Shown one piece after another: positions 42,428 to 51,615 of a stretch of 64,000 nucleotides of DNA; the stretch's first letter is position 1, and each line of letters begins with the position of its first letter. The stretch is from Streptomyces diacarni (GTDB lineage: Bacteria > Actinomycetota > Actinomycetes > Streptomycetales > Streptomycetaceae): assembly GCF_003323715.1 (NCBI RefSeq), contig NZ_QOIN01000048.1, forward strand, positions 248,001 to 312,000, in the 5' to 3' direction. The notes beneath the pieces were generated by a model. That model ran no database searches and was not told where the DNA came from. It was given only the letters and a program-made list of their open reading frames with translations. The translations under genes and the position numbers were made by a program.

Positions 42428-42964
42428 ATGGAAAACGCCGGAGACACCGCCCCCGCCGCTGGCACGCCCGGAAACACCCCTGCGGAGGCCTCGCCCGCCG
42501 CGGCCCACGCGGACCCCGCCGAGCTGTTCGGACCCGAATGCCTCGATGTGGAACGCGAGTTGGCGGTCTTCCTGCGGCGCGCCCGCTCCTCCTCAGGGGA
42601 GATGGCACGCCAGGTCCACCCCGACCTGGAGCCCGCCGCCTACGGTCTCCTCGTCCGCCTCGAGGACGCCGGCGAACAGCGGGCGACGGAACTGGCCGGC
42701 TACTTCGGAGTCGGCAAGGCGACGATAAGCCGTCAGCTGCACGCACTGGAGGCCCTCGGCCTCGTCGAGCGCCGGCCCGACCCGAAGGACCGCCGGGCCT
42801 CGCTGGTACTCCTCACCGACGAGGGGCGCAGGCGGTTCACCCGGGTGCGGGACGCGCGCCGGCTCTCCTACGCCCGCAAGCTCGCCGCCTGGGACCGCGG
42901 GGAGATCGCCGAGCTGGCCCGCCTCCTCCACCGCCTGAACTCCCTGGCCGACCAGGAGGAGTGA
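42428..42964 (+). CDS. MarR-family transcriptional regulator
   Basis: The 178-residue protein has a disordered N-terminal 35 residues and then the MarR winged helix: ELAGYFGVGKATISRQLHAL, GLVERRPDPKDRRASLVLLT and a C-terminal dimerisation helix. It is divergent from the lysozyme gene across a 238-bp spacer. The inducer and targets are unknown. Confidence 0.9.
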   Translation: MENAGDTAPAAGTPGNTPAEASPAAAHADPAELFGPECLDVERELAVFLRRARSSSGEMARQVHPDLEPAAYGLLVRLEDAGEQRATELAGYFGVGKATISRQLHALEALGLVERRPDPKDRRASLVLLTDEGRRRFTRVRDARRLSYARKLAAWDRGEIAELARLLHRLNSLADQEE

Positions 42965-43013
42965 ACAGCCCTCCACCCGTCCCCCGAAGGGGCCGCCCGC
43001 TCGCACGCAGGAG

Positions 43014-43667
43014 CTACCAGCTCGCGCTCATCGCCCCGCGCAACTCACTGCGCAGCTCCGGCGTCAGCACGTGCCCCGCACGGCCCACGAAGAGCCCCAT
43101 CTGGTAGCCGACCGTCCCCATGTCGCAGTCCGCCGCAGCGTGCACCCCGAGCAGCGACCCGTCCCCGATCGCCATCACCATCAGGGCGCCCTCTTCCATG
43201 GCCACCATGGTCTGCCGCACGGCGCCGCCTTCCGTCAGCCTCGACGCCGCCGTCGTCAGCGAGGCGACCCCGGACACGATGGTCGCCAGGTCCCCGCTGG
43301 AGCCCCGGGGCCCGCGGCGCCGGCCTGCCGCACCACGCCGCCGCATCGGCGGAACACGGGGCTCGTCGGACGAGCCGCCGCCCTGCCGCGCCACCCCTCC
43401 TTCGTCCGCCCCCTCCGCGCTCTCCTCCGCCGTGCTTCCCTCCGCCGCGCCACTGACCGCGTCTTCCTTCGTGGAGGGGCCCGCGCCCTGACCCAACCGT
43501 CCGTGCTCGGGGCCCAGCGCGGGGTCCGAGGCGAGCAGCAGCAGTCCGTCGGACGAGACGACCGCCACGGACCGGATGCCCGGTACCTCGGCGACCAGGC
43601 CGTCCAGCAGCCAGCGCAGACTCTGTGCCTCCGCGCTGCCGGACGTACGCGTGGTGGGCACACTCAC
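43014..43667 (-). CDS. Roadblock/LC7-domain protein (CvnB-like) with a disordered insert
   Basis: The 217-residue protein begins LRWLLDGLVAEVPGIRSVAVVSSDGLLLL, the start of a Roadblock/LC7 domain, and resumes at SGDLATIVSGVASLTTAASR after an about 80-residue Gly/Glu/Arg-rich insertion not found in normal CvnB proteins (which are about 130-140 residues). Roadblock proteins scaffold small GTPases and the sensor kinase in streptomycete conservons. The ATG at 43667 overlaps the kinase stop (ATGA). The usual following cvnC (DUF742) and cvnD (GTPase) genes are absent; the next gene is the divergent MarR. Confidence 0.85.
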   Translation of the reverse strand: MSVPTTRTSGSAEAQSLRWLLDGLVAEVPGIRSVAVVSSDGLLLLASDPALGPEHGRLGQGAGPSTKEDAVSGAAEGSTAEESAEGADEGGVARQGGGSSDEPRVPPMRRRGAAGRRRGPRGSSGDLATIVSGVASLTTAASRLTEGGAVRQTMVAMEEGALMVMAIGDGSLLGVHAAADCDMGTVGYQMGLFVGRAGHVLTPELRSELRGAMSASW

Positions 43668-46600
43668 TTGCGGGCCTCCTCGGCGCTACCTCCGTCAGCC
43701 TGCGGACGCGCCGGCTCTGTCACCGCGCTGCCCTCGGGGCGCCCGTTCCCGTCCCCCGCGCGCTCCCGGCCACCCTCCGCCCCTTCGGAGCTCGCCGTGT
43801 CGCCTGCGCTCTCCTCGGCGACACGGGCGGCCGCTTCGCGCAGACCCTGGCGAGCACCCTGCTGGAAGCCGTCGAGCCTGCGCCGCAGCTGCTCGGGGTC
43901 GGCACCGCCCGAGCGCTGTCGCGGCGCCGCCGCCTCCTCTGCCGTCGCACCACGGACCCGCTTGGGCAGCCCGGTGTGTGTGACGGACCCGTCAGGTTCC
44001 GCCGCGCCGGCGGGGGTGCCGGCAGCCGCGCCCGTCGGCAGGCTCTGCCCAGGCTCACCCGCGGGCGACACCTGAGCAGGAGCCACAGCGGGACCTTCGG
44101 GCAGACCTGCGCTCCGGCCCCCGTCCTTGCCCTCGCTCTGCGGCACCTGGGTGGCTCGGGTGCCTTCGTCCTCCTGAGCGGACGGGCTCGTATCCACGGC
44201 TCGCGTCGGCGCCTGGTCGGCAGCCCTGGAGTGCTGCCCCTCCCCGGTGTCGTTCCCCTCGGGCGAGCCGGCGCCCCCGTCGCCGCCGTCGTCACCGGCG
44301 GCGTTGTGGCCTGCCGCTGCTGCGCCGGTCCGCCCGCTGCCGCCGGCCACACCGGCGCCGTCGGGCGTCCCGTTGAGCAGGAGCCTGCTCGCCACCGTCA
44401 CCTGCGCCGCCGTGCCGCCGTCTTCGAGGGCGCTCAGCCGCACGCGTACCCCGTGCCTGGCTGCCAGCTTGGCGACGACGTGCAGCCCCAGCCCCCAGGG
44501 GGCGGAGGTTTCCCACGCGTCCGAGGACCGTGGCGCCGGCGTCGGCGCCGTCTGCGGCTCGGCCAGCCGCGCGTTCACCTGGGCGAGTACGGACTCCTCC
44601 ATCCCGGCGCCCTCGTCCTCCACGGACACCAGCGCGTCACCGCCCTCGGTCGTCAGCGCGGTGAGCCGCACCTCGGACCCGGCGGGGGAGAAGGCGGCCG
44701 CGTTGTCCAGGAGTTCGGCGATCAGGTGACTCAGGTCGTCCGCCGCGACGCCCTCCACGTGTACGTCCTGCGGCACGTCACCGAGCGCCACGCGCTCGTA
44801 CTGCGCTATCTCGCTGACGGCGGCCCGCGCCACGTCCAGCAGCGGTGCCGGCACCTGCTCCGCGGCGTCCTGACGCTCCGCGCGCGGGGAGTCCGCGAGA
44901 AGCAGCAGGTTCTCGCTGTGCCGCCGCATACGGGTGGCCAGGTGATCGAGCTTGAAGAGCGTGTCGAGCCGGTCCGGGTCGGCTTCCTTCTCCTCCAGCC
45001 CCTCGATGATGCCCAGCTGCCGCTCGACCAGGGTGAGACTGCGCGTCGCCAGGTCCGCGACCGCCTCCTGTTCAGTGGCCGACGAGGCCGTCACCGAGGG
45101 GGCCGTTTCCGACGTGACCGCCGCGGCCGCGGAAACCATGCCCTCGTCCCCGGCGCCACTCGCCCCGTTCAGGCCCCCGCTGTGCGCCACCGCGCCGCCC
45201 GACCGTTCTCTGGACTCCTCCAGCTCGGCCCTGAGGGCGGCGAAGTCCTCGGCCAGCAGCTGGTACTTCTCGGTCAGCTGGGCCTTCTCCACCGCCAGTT
45301 GATCCTGTTCACGTTCGGCGCACGTCGAGCGGCGCCGCAGCTGGGCGGTGGTGGCCCGCAGCGCGTTGAGCGCGCCGACGACATCGGCGAACTCGTCGTT
45401 GCGCCCGCGGAAGGTGATCGGCTCCTCGCCGACCGGATCCTTCGCCAGGCGTGTGGAGCCGCGCCTGAGCACGGAGAGCGGCCGCGTGAGCGAGCGTGCG
45501 GTCGCCACGCTGAGAGCGACGGCGAGCAGCAGGCAGAAGCCCACGAGCCCGGCCCGCAGCTGAAGCGCCGTCACGTCGTCGTCACGGAGGCCCTCCAGCC
45601 GCTTGACCTCGGCCGCGGCGAACGCGGACTGCACACCGCGCATGTGCGCGAGCCGGGCCGAGACGGAGGTGTCGAACCGTTCCTCGTCCACGGAGCGGGC
45701 CCCGGGGGTGAGGTACGGGCGCGCCGTGAGGCTGTTCAGGTACCGCTCCGCCGTGGAGACGTCGGGACCGTTGACGGTCGTGCTGTACCGCTCCCAGGCC
45801 TTCGTGCCGGCTGTCTCCTCGAAGTCGGCGAGCGCAGCCTTCTCCCGCAGCCGCGCCTGCCCGGCCTCCGCCATCACTTTGCGTTGGGTGCCCTGGCCCG
45901 CCAGCGCGGCCTCCAGCAGCCCCCGGGTGGCCGAGGCCTGGTCGGCGGCGCGCGCGAGGTCGGGCAGCGCGACGGCCGTGCGGTCCCGTGCTCGCGCCGG
46001 CAGGCCGCCGGCCACGTCGCGGGCGAGGTGACGGAGGGTCTGGATGACGCGGGAGTAGTCCTCGTACGACTCCAGCGCCCCCTTTTTGCCCGTCATGGCC
46101 TGCTGCCGGACGGCCGGCAGCTTCTTGAGGGCCTCGGCGACCGTGGTGGGGGAGCCGGACGGCACCGCGCTGCCGGAGGGCGCTGAGGAGGCGGCTGAGC
46201 GGACCTCTCGTGCCTGCCGGTCGACCCGGTCGCGCTGGGTGTCGCTGGCCCCTGTGCCCTGCCGGCTGCCACGCCCTGCGGCGAGCTGTTCGACTATGCC
46301 GTCCCGTTCGTCCTCGAGGGAGTGGGAGAGGGCGATGGCCTGCTGGTTGAGCCGGGCGAGGTCCACGAGTTCCTGCGCGGCCGCGGTGTCGCTGGAGCCT
46401 GCGACCAGACTCGGCGCACCGGCCGCGACGACAGCGAGGGCGCACACCGTGACCGACACCAGTAGCCGGTTGCGCACTCGGGCCCGTCGACGGGGGGCGG
46501 CCGCCACGTCCTGGGCCTGTGCGGGTGGCACTGGCGTCGCGTCACCGCTGCCGGTCGGTGTGGCCTGGGGAACGCCCGCTGTCCGACGCTGCTTCTTCCG

Positions 46601-46714
46601 CACCCGCACTCGCAATCTCGTCCCGCCTCTCCCGGAGGGCCCGGGATGCCCCGACTCGACGACCGACCATTGCAGTGCGCTCTTGAGGCGGGTGAGGATC
46701 CCCTGGTGGGCCAC
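43664..46714 (-). CDS. Conservon-type (CvnA-like) nitrate/nitrite-sensing-domain histidine kinase-like protein
   Basis: The 1,016-residue protein has a membrane helix near 85-105 (VSVTVCALAVVAAGAPSLV), a helical NIT-like extracytoplasmic sensor domain, a second membrane helix near 395 (GLVGFCLLLAVALSVA), HAMP, a coiled coil, a HisKA-like helix (LDHLATRMRRHSENLLLL) and HATPase_c (LLDNAAAFSPAGSEV, GLGLHVVAKLAARHG). The last about 300 residues are disordered. The GTG start at 46714 is the best available although no clear ribosome site precedes it. It is translationally coupled to the Roadblock gene. In S. coelicolor such proteins regulate development and antibiotics through a four-gene conservon. 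Confidence 0.88.
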   Translation of the reverse strand: MAHQGILTRLKSALQWSVVESGHPGPSGRGGTRLRVRVRKKQRRTAGVPQATPTGSGDATPVPPAQAQDVAAAPRRRARVRNRLLVSVTVCALAVVAAGAPSLVAGSSDTAAAQELVDLARLNQQAIALSHSLEDERDGIVEQLAAGRGSRQGTGASDTQRDRVDRQAREVRSAASSAPSGSAVPSGSPTTVAEALKKLPAVRQQAMTGKKGALESYEDYSRVIQTLRHLARDVAGGLPARARDRTAVALPDLARAADQASATRGLLEAALAGQGTQRKVMAEAGQARLREKAALADFEETAGTKAWERYSTTVNGPDVSTAERYLNSLTARPYLTPGARSVDEERFDTSVSARLAHMRGVQSAFAAAEVKRLEGLRDDDVTALQLRAGLVGFCLLLAVALSVATARSLTRPLSVLRRGSTRLAKDPVGEEPITFRGRNDEFADVVGALNALRATTAQLRRRSTCAEREQDQLAVEKAQLTEKYQLLAEDFAALRAELEESRERSGGAVAHSGGLNGASGAGDEGMVSAAAAVTSETAPSVTASSATEQEAVADLATRSLTLVERQLGIIEGLEEKEADPDRLDTLFKLDHLATRMRRHSENLLLLADSPRAERQDAAEQVPAPLLDVARAAVSEIAQYERVALGDVPQDVHVEGVAADDLSHLIAELLDNAAAFSPAGSEVRLTALTTEGGDALVSVEDEGAGMEESVLAQVNARLAEPQTAPTPAPRSSDAWETSAPWGLGLHVVAKLAARHGVRVRLSALEDGGTAAQVTVASRLLLNGTPDGAGVAGGSGRTGAAAAGHNAAGDDGGDGGAGSPEGNDTGEGQHSRAADQAPTRAVDTSPSAQEDEGTRATQVPQSEGKDGGRSAGLPEGPAVAPAQVSPAGEPGQSLPTGAAAGTPAGAAEPDGSVTHTGLPKRVRGATAEEAAAPRQRSGGADPEQLRRRLDGFQQGARQGLREAAARVAEESAGDTASSEGAEGGRERAGDGNGRPEGSAVTEPARPQADGGSAEEARK

Positions 46715-47017
46715 CCGAAGGAGTGAACAACACTCCTCGGCGGCGGAACAACTCGGCCCGAGCCGGGCGTGGTCGGCGATTCGGACCCTGGTTGGAAATC
46801 CTCCCGGCCTCCTGGCAGGATGCCGGACCCAGCTTTTCGGAAGGTCTCATTCCGGTCATTCCCGCGCGGGATGCCATCGCGCAGCCGGGCCGCAGGCCGG
46901 TACCTCCGCAGGGTCGCAACCGCCGCTGTCGCCCCCACCCGCGGCTCGGCGGGAGAGGGGGTGCCGCCACGGTCGCCGCCCACCGCTCCAAGATCCCCGG
47001 TCCTGCACACTGCTGCC

Positions 47018-47845
47018 ATGCGTATCGACATGGTCACCGAGCCGGGAGATCCCCAACGCCCCAACGAGGACTACGCGTCGGCCGCGGTGCCGGCGACCGG
47101 TGCGGGTGGTGTACTCGTGGTCCTCGACGGGGTCACCCCGCCCGAGGGGGACGACGGCTGCCGCCACGGTGTGCCATGGTTCGTGGCCCGGCTGGGCGGC
47201 GCTCTCGCCGAACTGGCGGGCGCTCACCGGAACATGACACTGTCCGAATGTCTTGCGGCCGCGTTGACCCGCACAGCGGACACACACCGCGAAACGTGTG
47301 ATCTTTCTCACCCCCGTACACCTCAGGCAACCGTGGTCGCGGCCCGGTGGGACCAGGAGCAGGTCGAATACCTGGTGCTCTCCGACTCCGCGCTGCTCGT
47401 GGAAGCCGCCGACGGCACAGTCGAACCCCTGCTCGACCGTCGGCTGACCGAACTGCCCGAGAGCGTGCGAACGCTGCGTGACCGGGTCCGCCGGACCGGC
47501 ACGGAAGAAGACCGCGCGGCCTACGTGCGCGCTGTCGAGGGCCTGCGCAACGCGCCCGACGGCAGCGGGTTCTACACGGCCGCAGCAGACCCCGAGGTCG
47601 CTGCCCGCGCGGTGACCGGAACCCGGCCCCGCGCTGACATCCGCACTCTTCTTGCCCTCACGGACGGCGCCACACGCTGGACCGAGACCTTCCACCTCGG
47701 TGACTGGGCGGGTCTCTTCTCCCTCGTGCGCAAGGAAGGATCCCGCGCCCTTGTCAGCCGGGTCCGCACCGCGGAGGCGGAGTCGGTCCCTGCGCGGGGC
47801 AAGCAGCACGACGACGCGACGGTGCTCCTGGCGGAACTGAACTGA
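47018..47845 (+). CDS. PP2C-family protein phosphatase
   Basis: The 275-residue protein shows PP2C-type motifs in order: PNEDYASA (metal Asp), GGVLVVLDGVTPP, a strand block PQATVVAARWDQEQVEYLVLSDSALLVEA, TLLALTDGATRW and HDDATVLLAEL. All four metal-binding Asp positions seem present. The ATG at 47018 lacks a ribosome site and is six bases after a CACACT box, so it may be leaderless; the in-frame extension to 46769 is rejected as non-homologous. It is divergent from the conservon-like kinase. Confidence 0.8.
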   Translation: MRIDMVTEPGDPQRPNEDYASAAVPATGAGGVLVVLDGVTPPEGDDGCRHGVPWFVARLGGALAELAGAHRNMTLSECLAAALTRTADTHRETCDLSHPRTPQATVVAARWDQEQVEYLVLSDSALLVEAADGTVEPLLDRRLTELPESVRTLRDRVRRTGTEEDRAAYVRAVEGLRNAPDGSGFYTAAADPEVAARAVTGTRPRADIRTLLALTDGATRWTETFHLGDWAGLFSLVRKEGSRALVSRVRTAEAESVPARGKQHDDATVLLAELN

Positions 47846-47892
47846 GGACTCAGACCTGGACGACGGATGCCTCCCGTGGGCCGGCAACCTGC

Positions 47893-49143
47893 TCATGTCC
47901 GGCGCTTGCCCGGTCGTACGGCGCCCAGCGGCGGGTCCGTGGCCAGGGGGGTCACCTGCACGTCGGCACCGGGCCGAGGCGCCTGCACCACACGTCCGGC
48001 ACCCGCGTACATGCCCACGTGGGTCGCCCCGCTGCGGTAGATGACCAGATCGCCAGGGCGCAGCTCGTCCAGTGGCACCCGGGGCAGCCGCCGCCACTGT
48101 TCCTGACTGGTGCGGGGAATCGTCCGGCCGGCATGCCGCCACGCCTGCGAGGTGAGCCCCGAACAGTCGAAGGAGTCCGGGCCCTCGGCGCCCCACACGT
48201 ACGGCTTGCCGACCTGGTCCATCGCCCAGTCGAGTGCCTTGCGCCCCTGGCCCGAGGAGCGTGGCACCGCGCCGCTCGGGTCGAGTGCGCCCGATGACAC
48301 CAGCTTCTGCTGTGCCGCGTCCGTACGGTCATGCTCCAGCGTGTCCAGCTGGGCGAGCTGATCCCCGGTCAGCGAGGAGAGCAGCCTCTCGACGTTCCGC
48401 AGCCGCTTGCGCACCTTGTCGCGCTGCTTCTTCTTGCGCTCCGCCAGCCCCTCCTGTCGTTTCACCGCGGTGCGAGCGCGCTGCGCCGCGGTGGCGTGCC
48501 GCTGTCGGCCGTCGGTCACCCTGCGTACCGTCTCCGCCTGCGTTCCCGCGGCTCGCCGCAGGAAGTGGCCGTGCTCCAGCAGCCGCTCCGGGTTCGGGCT
48601 CAACAACATCTCGACGGCGGGCGGCAGCCCGACGCTCTCACCCCGGTACTGCTGACGGGCCAGCTCGCCCGCCCGGATCCTTTCCCGCTCCAGCGCCGTA
48701 CGGGCCCGGGCCAGCCGTGACTGCGCCTTCCGGGAGGACGCGCGCTGCTTCTTGAGCTTCTCGGCCGTTTGGTTGTAGGCCTCCGAGGCCTCCTCCGTCC
48801 GCTGATACAGCACACTCAGCTCGCCCAGCAGCTCGCCCACCGATTCCCGCCCCATCCCCGGCGGTCCTGGTTCGGGGCCGGGCGCCGGCGTGCCGGGCGC
48901 CGGCGTGCCGGGCGCCCGTACGCCTGCCTCCGGTACCGCTCCGAAGACCGGCGGAGCCACCAGCCCCAGGGCCACCAGCATCGGCACCACCACCGCCGCC
49001 GACGCCAGCGCCGACACCTGCGTCGTACCGCCGCGAGCCGTACCGTTGCGCCTCGCACCGCCGTGCGTCGTACCGTCACGCCTGGCGGCCCGGCTCCGCC
49101 CATGCTCGCGGACCGCCCGCGTCCTCCGTGCCCTCAACAACAC
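47893..49143 (-). CDS. NlpC/P60 cell-wall endopeptidase with coiled-coil N-terminus
   Basis: The 416-residue protein has an N-terminal signal/anchor (SAAVVVPMLVALGLVAPPVFG), a Pro/Gly/Ala spacer with APGTP repeats, and a long coiled coil (about 100-265), as in RipA-type hydrolases. The C-terminal NlpC/P60 domain has the catalytic Cys in DSFDCSGLTSQAW and His in GATHVGMYAG. It would cut peptide stems of peptidoglycan during growth or division. The GTG start at 49143 follows AGGTG. It converges with the PP2C gene. Confidence 0.92.
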   Translation of the reverse strand: MLLRARRTRAVREHGRSRAARRDGTTHGGARRNGTARGGTTQVSALASAAVVVPMLVALGLVAPPVFGAVPEAGVRAPGTPAPGTPAPGPEPGPPGMGRESVGELLGELSVLYQRTEEASEAYNQTAEKLKKQRASSRKAQSRLARARTALERERIRAGELARQQYRGESVGLPPAVEMLLSPNPERLLEHGHFLRRAAGTQAETVRRVTDGRQRHATAAQRARTAVKRQEGLAERKKKQRDKVRKRLRNVERLLSSLTGDQLAQLDTLEHDRTDAAQQKLVSSGALDPSGAVPRSSGQGRKALDWAMDQVGKPYVWGAEGPDSFDCSGLTSQAWRHAGRTIPRTSQEQWRRLPRVPLDELRPGDLVIYRSGATHVGMYAGAGRVVQAPRPGADVQVTPLATDPPLGAVRPGKRRT

Positions 49144-49557
49144 CGCGCACCTCGCTTCCGAGCGGCATTCCCCGTTTCCAGGCCGCTCCGCCGCGATCGT
49201 GGCACGAGTGGGGGCACCGGCTCAGGACGAGCTGAGCGGGAGAGCGGACGTCCCTCACTCGATCGAGATGACACCGGGGTTCGGCGCCGACACGGCAGCC
49301 CGTGCCGAGGCACCACCAGAGCGGCGCCACGTGACAGTGGCCTGGCGCCGCCCCCGGGCCCTTCGTGACGACTTCACGCTGGTCCGGCTTGCCGAGGGGT
49401 GGGGGTGGGGCCGCTGACGGGAGGCCACACACGCCTGGAGCAGACGAAAAAGCGCCTCCCTACCCCCGGCGCCCCGTTCCGTCCAGCACTTGAACCACGG
49501 CCGTCTTCACTCGCACGGGTGACGGCAGGGGCTGAGCCGGAGCTGAGGGCCCCGGGC
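49144..49557. other. Intergenic stretch without supportable gene
   Basis: About 410 bases lie between the NlpC gene start and the kinase-like gene end. Open frames here are arginine/proline-rich shadows. It should contain the NlpC promoter, but I see no distinct element. Confidence 0.5.
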
Positions 49558-50544
49558 TCAGCGCCGCCAGGCTCCTCTGCCCACGAGCTTCCGTGCCTCC
49601 TCGGCGCGGCCGTCGATCTCGTGGAGGTAGGCGTCGGGAAGCCATTCCCTCGCCGGGCGGACCGCAGCACCGGAGAGGTCCAGCGCACGGGCCAGGGCTT
49701 CCGGATGAGGGCGGGACTCGGGAGTCTTGTGCAGGCAGGCGAGCAGCGGTGCACGGAGGGCGTCGGGCACTCCCGTCAGGTCCGGGCTCTCCCGAGTGGT
49801 GGGCAGCGCGCTCCCAGCGAACGGGTGCCGTGCGCTCGCGGCCAGGACCAGCACCGTGGCCAGCGAGAAGACGTCCTCGGCCCGCCGCGTCAGCGGTCCG
49901 CGGACGGCTTCCTCGCCGTGGCCTGTGCCGTCAGCGAACGCGGCGGGACGCCCGAGAGCCGCGCCCTGGTCCACCACGCGGGGCCCGTCGCGGGTGAGCA
50001 CCACGTTGCCGGCGTGGAGGTCGCCGTGACCTGTGCCCGCCGCGTGCAGCGCCGTCAGGGCACGGGCGAGACCGCCGCCGAGGGCACGGATGGACATCTC
50101 GGGCAGCGGCCCGTACGACGTCACCAGCGCCGACAGCGGCAGCCCGGGGGCGAACGCGCCGGCGAGCCACGGCTGCTCACTGTCCAGTTCGCAGCCGAGC
50201 GCTTCGGCGACGAACGGACTGCCGACCGCGTCGGCCCCCCGATGCGTCTCCTGCCGTACCAGAGCCCGCAACTGCCGGTCACGCAGCAGCTCTGGCCGTA
50301 CCGCGCGCACTGCCGCGATCCGCTTGCGGGTTCCGCGCCGCGCGGTGTCTCTGCCGAGGTACACGGTGCCCGTCCGGCCGCTGCCAAGGACGCCGAACAG
50401 GCGGAAGGGGCCGAGCCGCTGCGGGCCGGCTTCGGGCAGCCGTGCGATTCCCTCGATCACGTCCAGCAGAAAACCCCGCCGTTCCCCGTCTGTCCAGGTC
50501 CCCGTCTGTCCAGGTCCGAGTCTGTCCAGGTCCGGCGGTGACAC
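49558..50544 (-). CDS. Degenerate serine/threonine protein kinase-like protein
   Basis: The 328-residue protein has a kinase-like fold: a glycine loop GSGRTGTVYLG (about residue 54), then AAVRAV where the VAIK lysine would be (Arg instead of Lys), HGDLHAGNVVL in place of HRDLKPEN, and VVDQGAA in place of DFG. The catalytic Asp and the Asn are kept, but the lysine and DFG Phe are changed, so it may be a pseudokinase. It has no membrane segment. The start is uncertain: the GTG at 50544 lies just upstream of a 16-base repeat, and a GTG at about residue 29 is possible. Confidence 0.75.
   Translation of the reverse strand: MSPPDLDRLGPGQTGTWTDGERRGFLLDVIEGIARLPEAGPQRLGPFRLFGVLGSGRTGTVYLGRDTARRGTRKRIAAVRAVRPELLRDRQLRALVRQETHRGADAVGSPFVAEALGCELDSEQPWLAGAFAPGLPLSALVTSYGPLPEMSIRALGGGLARALTALHAAGTGHGDLHAGNVVLTRDGPRVVDQGAALGRPAAFADGTGHGEEAVRGPLTRRAEDVFSLATVLVLAASARHPFAGSALPTTRESPDLTGVPDALRAPLLACLHKTPESRPHPEALARALDLSGAAVRPAREWLPDAYLHEIDGRAEEARKLVGRGAWRR
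50485..50532. repeat. Three tandem copies of a 16-bp unit at the 5' end of the kinase-like gene
   Basis: cccgtctgtccaggtc recurs with a period of 16 (shared core tctgtccaggtc at 50489, 50505 and 50521). Sixteen is not divisible by three, so each copy is read in a different frame; copy-number change by one would shift the frame if translation starts upstream. Confidence 0.85.
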
Positions 50545-50647
50545 GGCGATGGCGGCAGCAGGAGGCCCGTCGAGGTTCCACGGGCGGGAGTGGTGTGCCT
50601 TCCCAAACCGGCACGTCTCCTCCAGCCGGCGCCCCGGTGCGCCTCCT

Positions 50648-50923
50648 TCAGTCGGTGCGCCGCCGTCGCCATGGAAGCCGCGCCCATGGGCCCTTCTCGG
50701 GCGTGCCCTCCGGTTCGTAGACGTACGCCCAGCCGCGCGGCAGCCCGAGGCGGTTCACGGCGGCGGGTTCCAGCCGGTAGACGTGGACCGTCGTGGGGCC
50801 GCCGTCGGCAGCGGGGACGGGCACCTCGTAGCTGCGCGGCGGTCTGCCGGTGGGGCCGAGGGGGACGGCGAGTGTGCGGCCGTCCAGCGGTCCGCCACGG
50901 AAGGCGGTCTGTTCACTGCGCAC
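50648..50923 (-). CDS. Small conserved hypothetical protein in operon with soxR
   Basis: The 91-residue protein has FRGGPLDGRTLAVPL, VHVYRLEPAAVNRLGLPRGW and YVYEPEG. It resembles a widespread streptomycete hypothetical family with a GGPLDGR motif. The GTG start lies three bases after the soxR stop, so the two are co-transcribed. No membrane segment or catalytic motif is visible. Confidence 0.7.
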   Translation of the reverse strand: MRSEQTAFRGGPLDGRTLAVPLGPTGRPPRSYEVPVPAADGGPTTVHVYRLEPAAVNRLGLPRGWAYVYEPEGTPEKGPWARLPWRRRRTD

Positions 50924-50926
50924 GGA

Positions 50927-51472
50927 TCAGACCGCCTCACCGGCGGCAACGGGGGGCTGACAGCCGGAATCGCCTGCGCACGCGGAACCGTCCGCCCGGG
51001 CCGGGTCGGGTCCGCACGGCTGGGCGAGTTGGCGGGCTCCCGGCCCCTCGTCCCCGAGACGGTCGCGCGGGTTGACCAGCGCGCAGGTGGTCATGGACAG
51101 GCAACCGCAGCCGATGCAGTCGGTGAGGTGGTCGCGGAGCTGTTCCATGAGCGCGATCCGCTGGTTGAGGTCCTCGCGCCAGCACTCGGAGACGGCTGCC
51201 CAGTCGTCACGGGTCGGTGTGCGTCCCTCCGGGAGCAGTGCGAGGGCGTCGCGGATGGCGGCGAGGGGGATGCCGAGCCGTTGGGACGCCCGGATGAAGG
51301 CGACTCGGCGGAGGGTGTCGCGGCTGTAGCGCCGCTGGTTACCGGTGGTGCGGCGGCTGCGGATCAGCCCTTCGCGTTCGTAGAAGCGCAGCGCGGAGGT
51401 GGCTACGCCGGCCCGCTCCGCCAGCTCTCCGACGGTGGCTTCCTTGGCCTTCCATGACAGGTGAGTCGCCAT
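50927..51472 (-). CDS. soxR: Redox-sensitive MerR-family regulator SoxR
   Basis: The 181-residue protein has a MerR helix-turn-helix (VGELAERAGVATSALRFYE), the ligand coiled coil, and the Fe-S cluster cysteine motif CIGCGCLSMTTC (C-x2-C-x-C-x5-C) that ligates the redox-sensing [2Fe-2S] cluster. The C-terminal 30 residues carry extra cysteines. Actinobacterial SoxR responds to redox-cycling compounds and activates a small regulon. The start ATG lies six bases after a TACGCT -10 box, so the mRNA is probably leaderless. Confidence 0.95.
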   Translation of the reverse strand: MATHLSWKAKEATVGELAERAGVATSALRFYEREGLIRSRRTTGNQRRYSRDTLRRVAFIRASQRLGIPLAAIRDALALLPEGRTPTRDDWAAVSECWREDLNQRIALMEQLRDHLTDCIGCGCLSMTTCALVNPRDRLGDEGPGARQLAQPCGPDPARADGSACAGDSGCQPPVAAGEAV

Positions 51473-51478
51473 GGGGCC

Positions 51479-51512
51479 AGCGTAGCCCGACCCTCAAGTC
51501 CTCTTTAAGTCT
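51479..51512 (-). promoter_or_regulatory. soxR promoter with SoxR-box-like sequence in the spacer
   Basis: Minus-strand TACGCT (51484-51479) is the likely -10 and TTAAAG (51508-51503) the likely -35, 18 bases apart. The spacer and -35 include CTTGAGG, a half-site of the SoxR box. The other half is poorly conserved, so binding is uncertain. Confidence 0.45.
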
Positions 51513-51615
51513 GTGGCCGGAAGAGCCCCGTGACGCTGTGGGCGCACGCGACTCCGCGCTCACCTGACTCCGCGCTGGCGCCATTCCGCGCTGATAGCTC
51601 CCCGCGGGCACAAGG

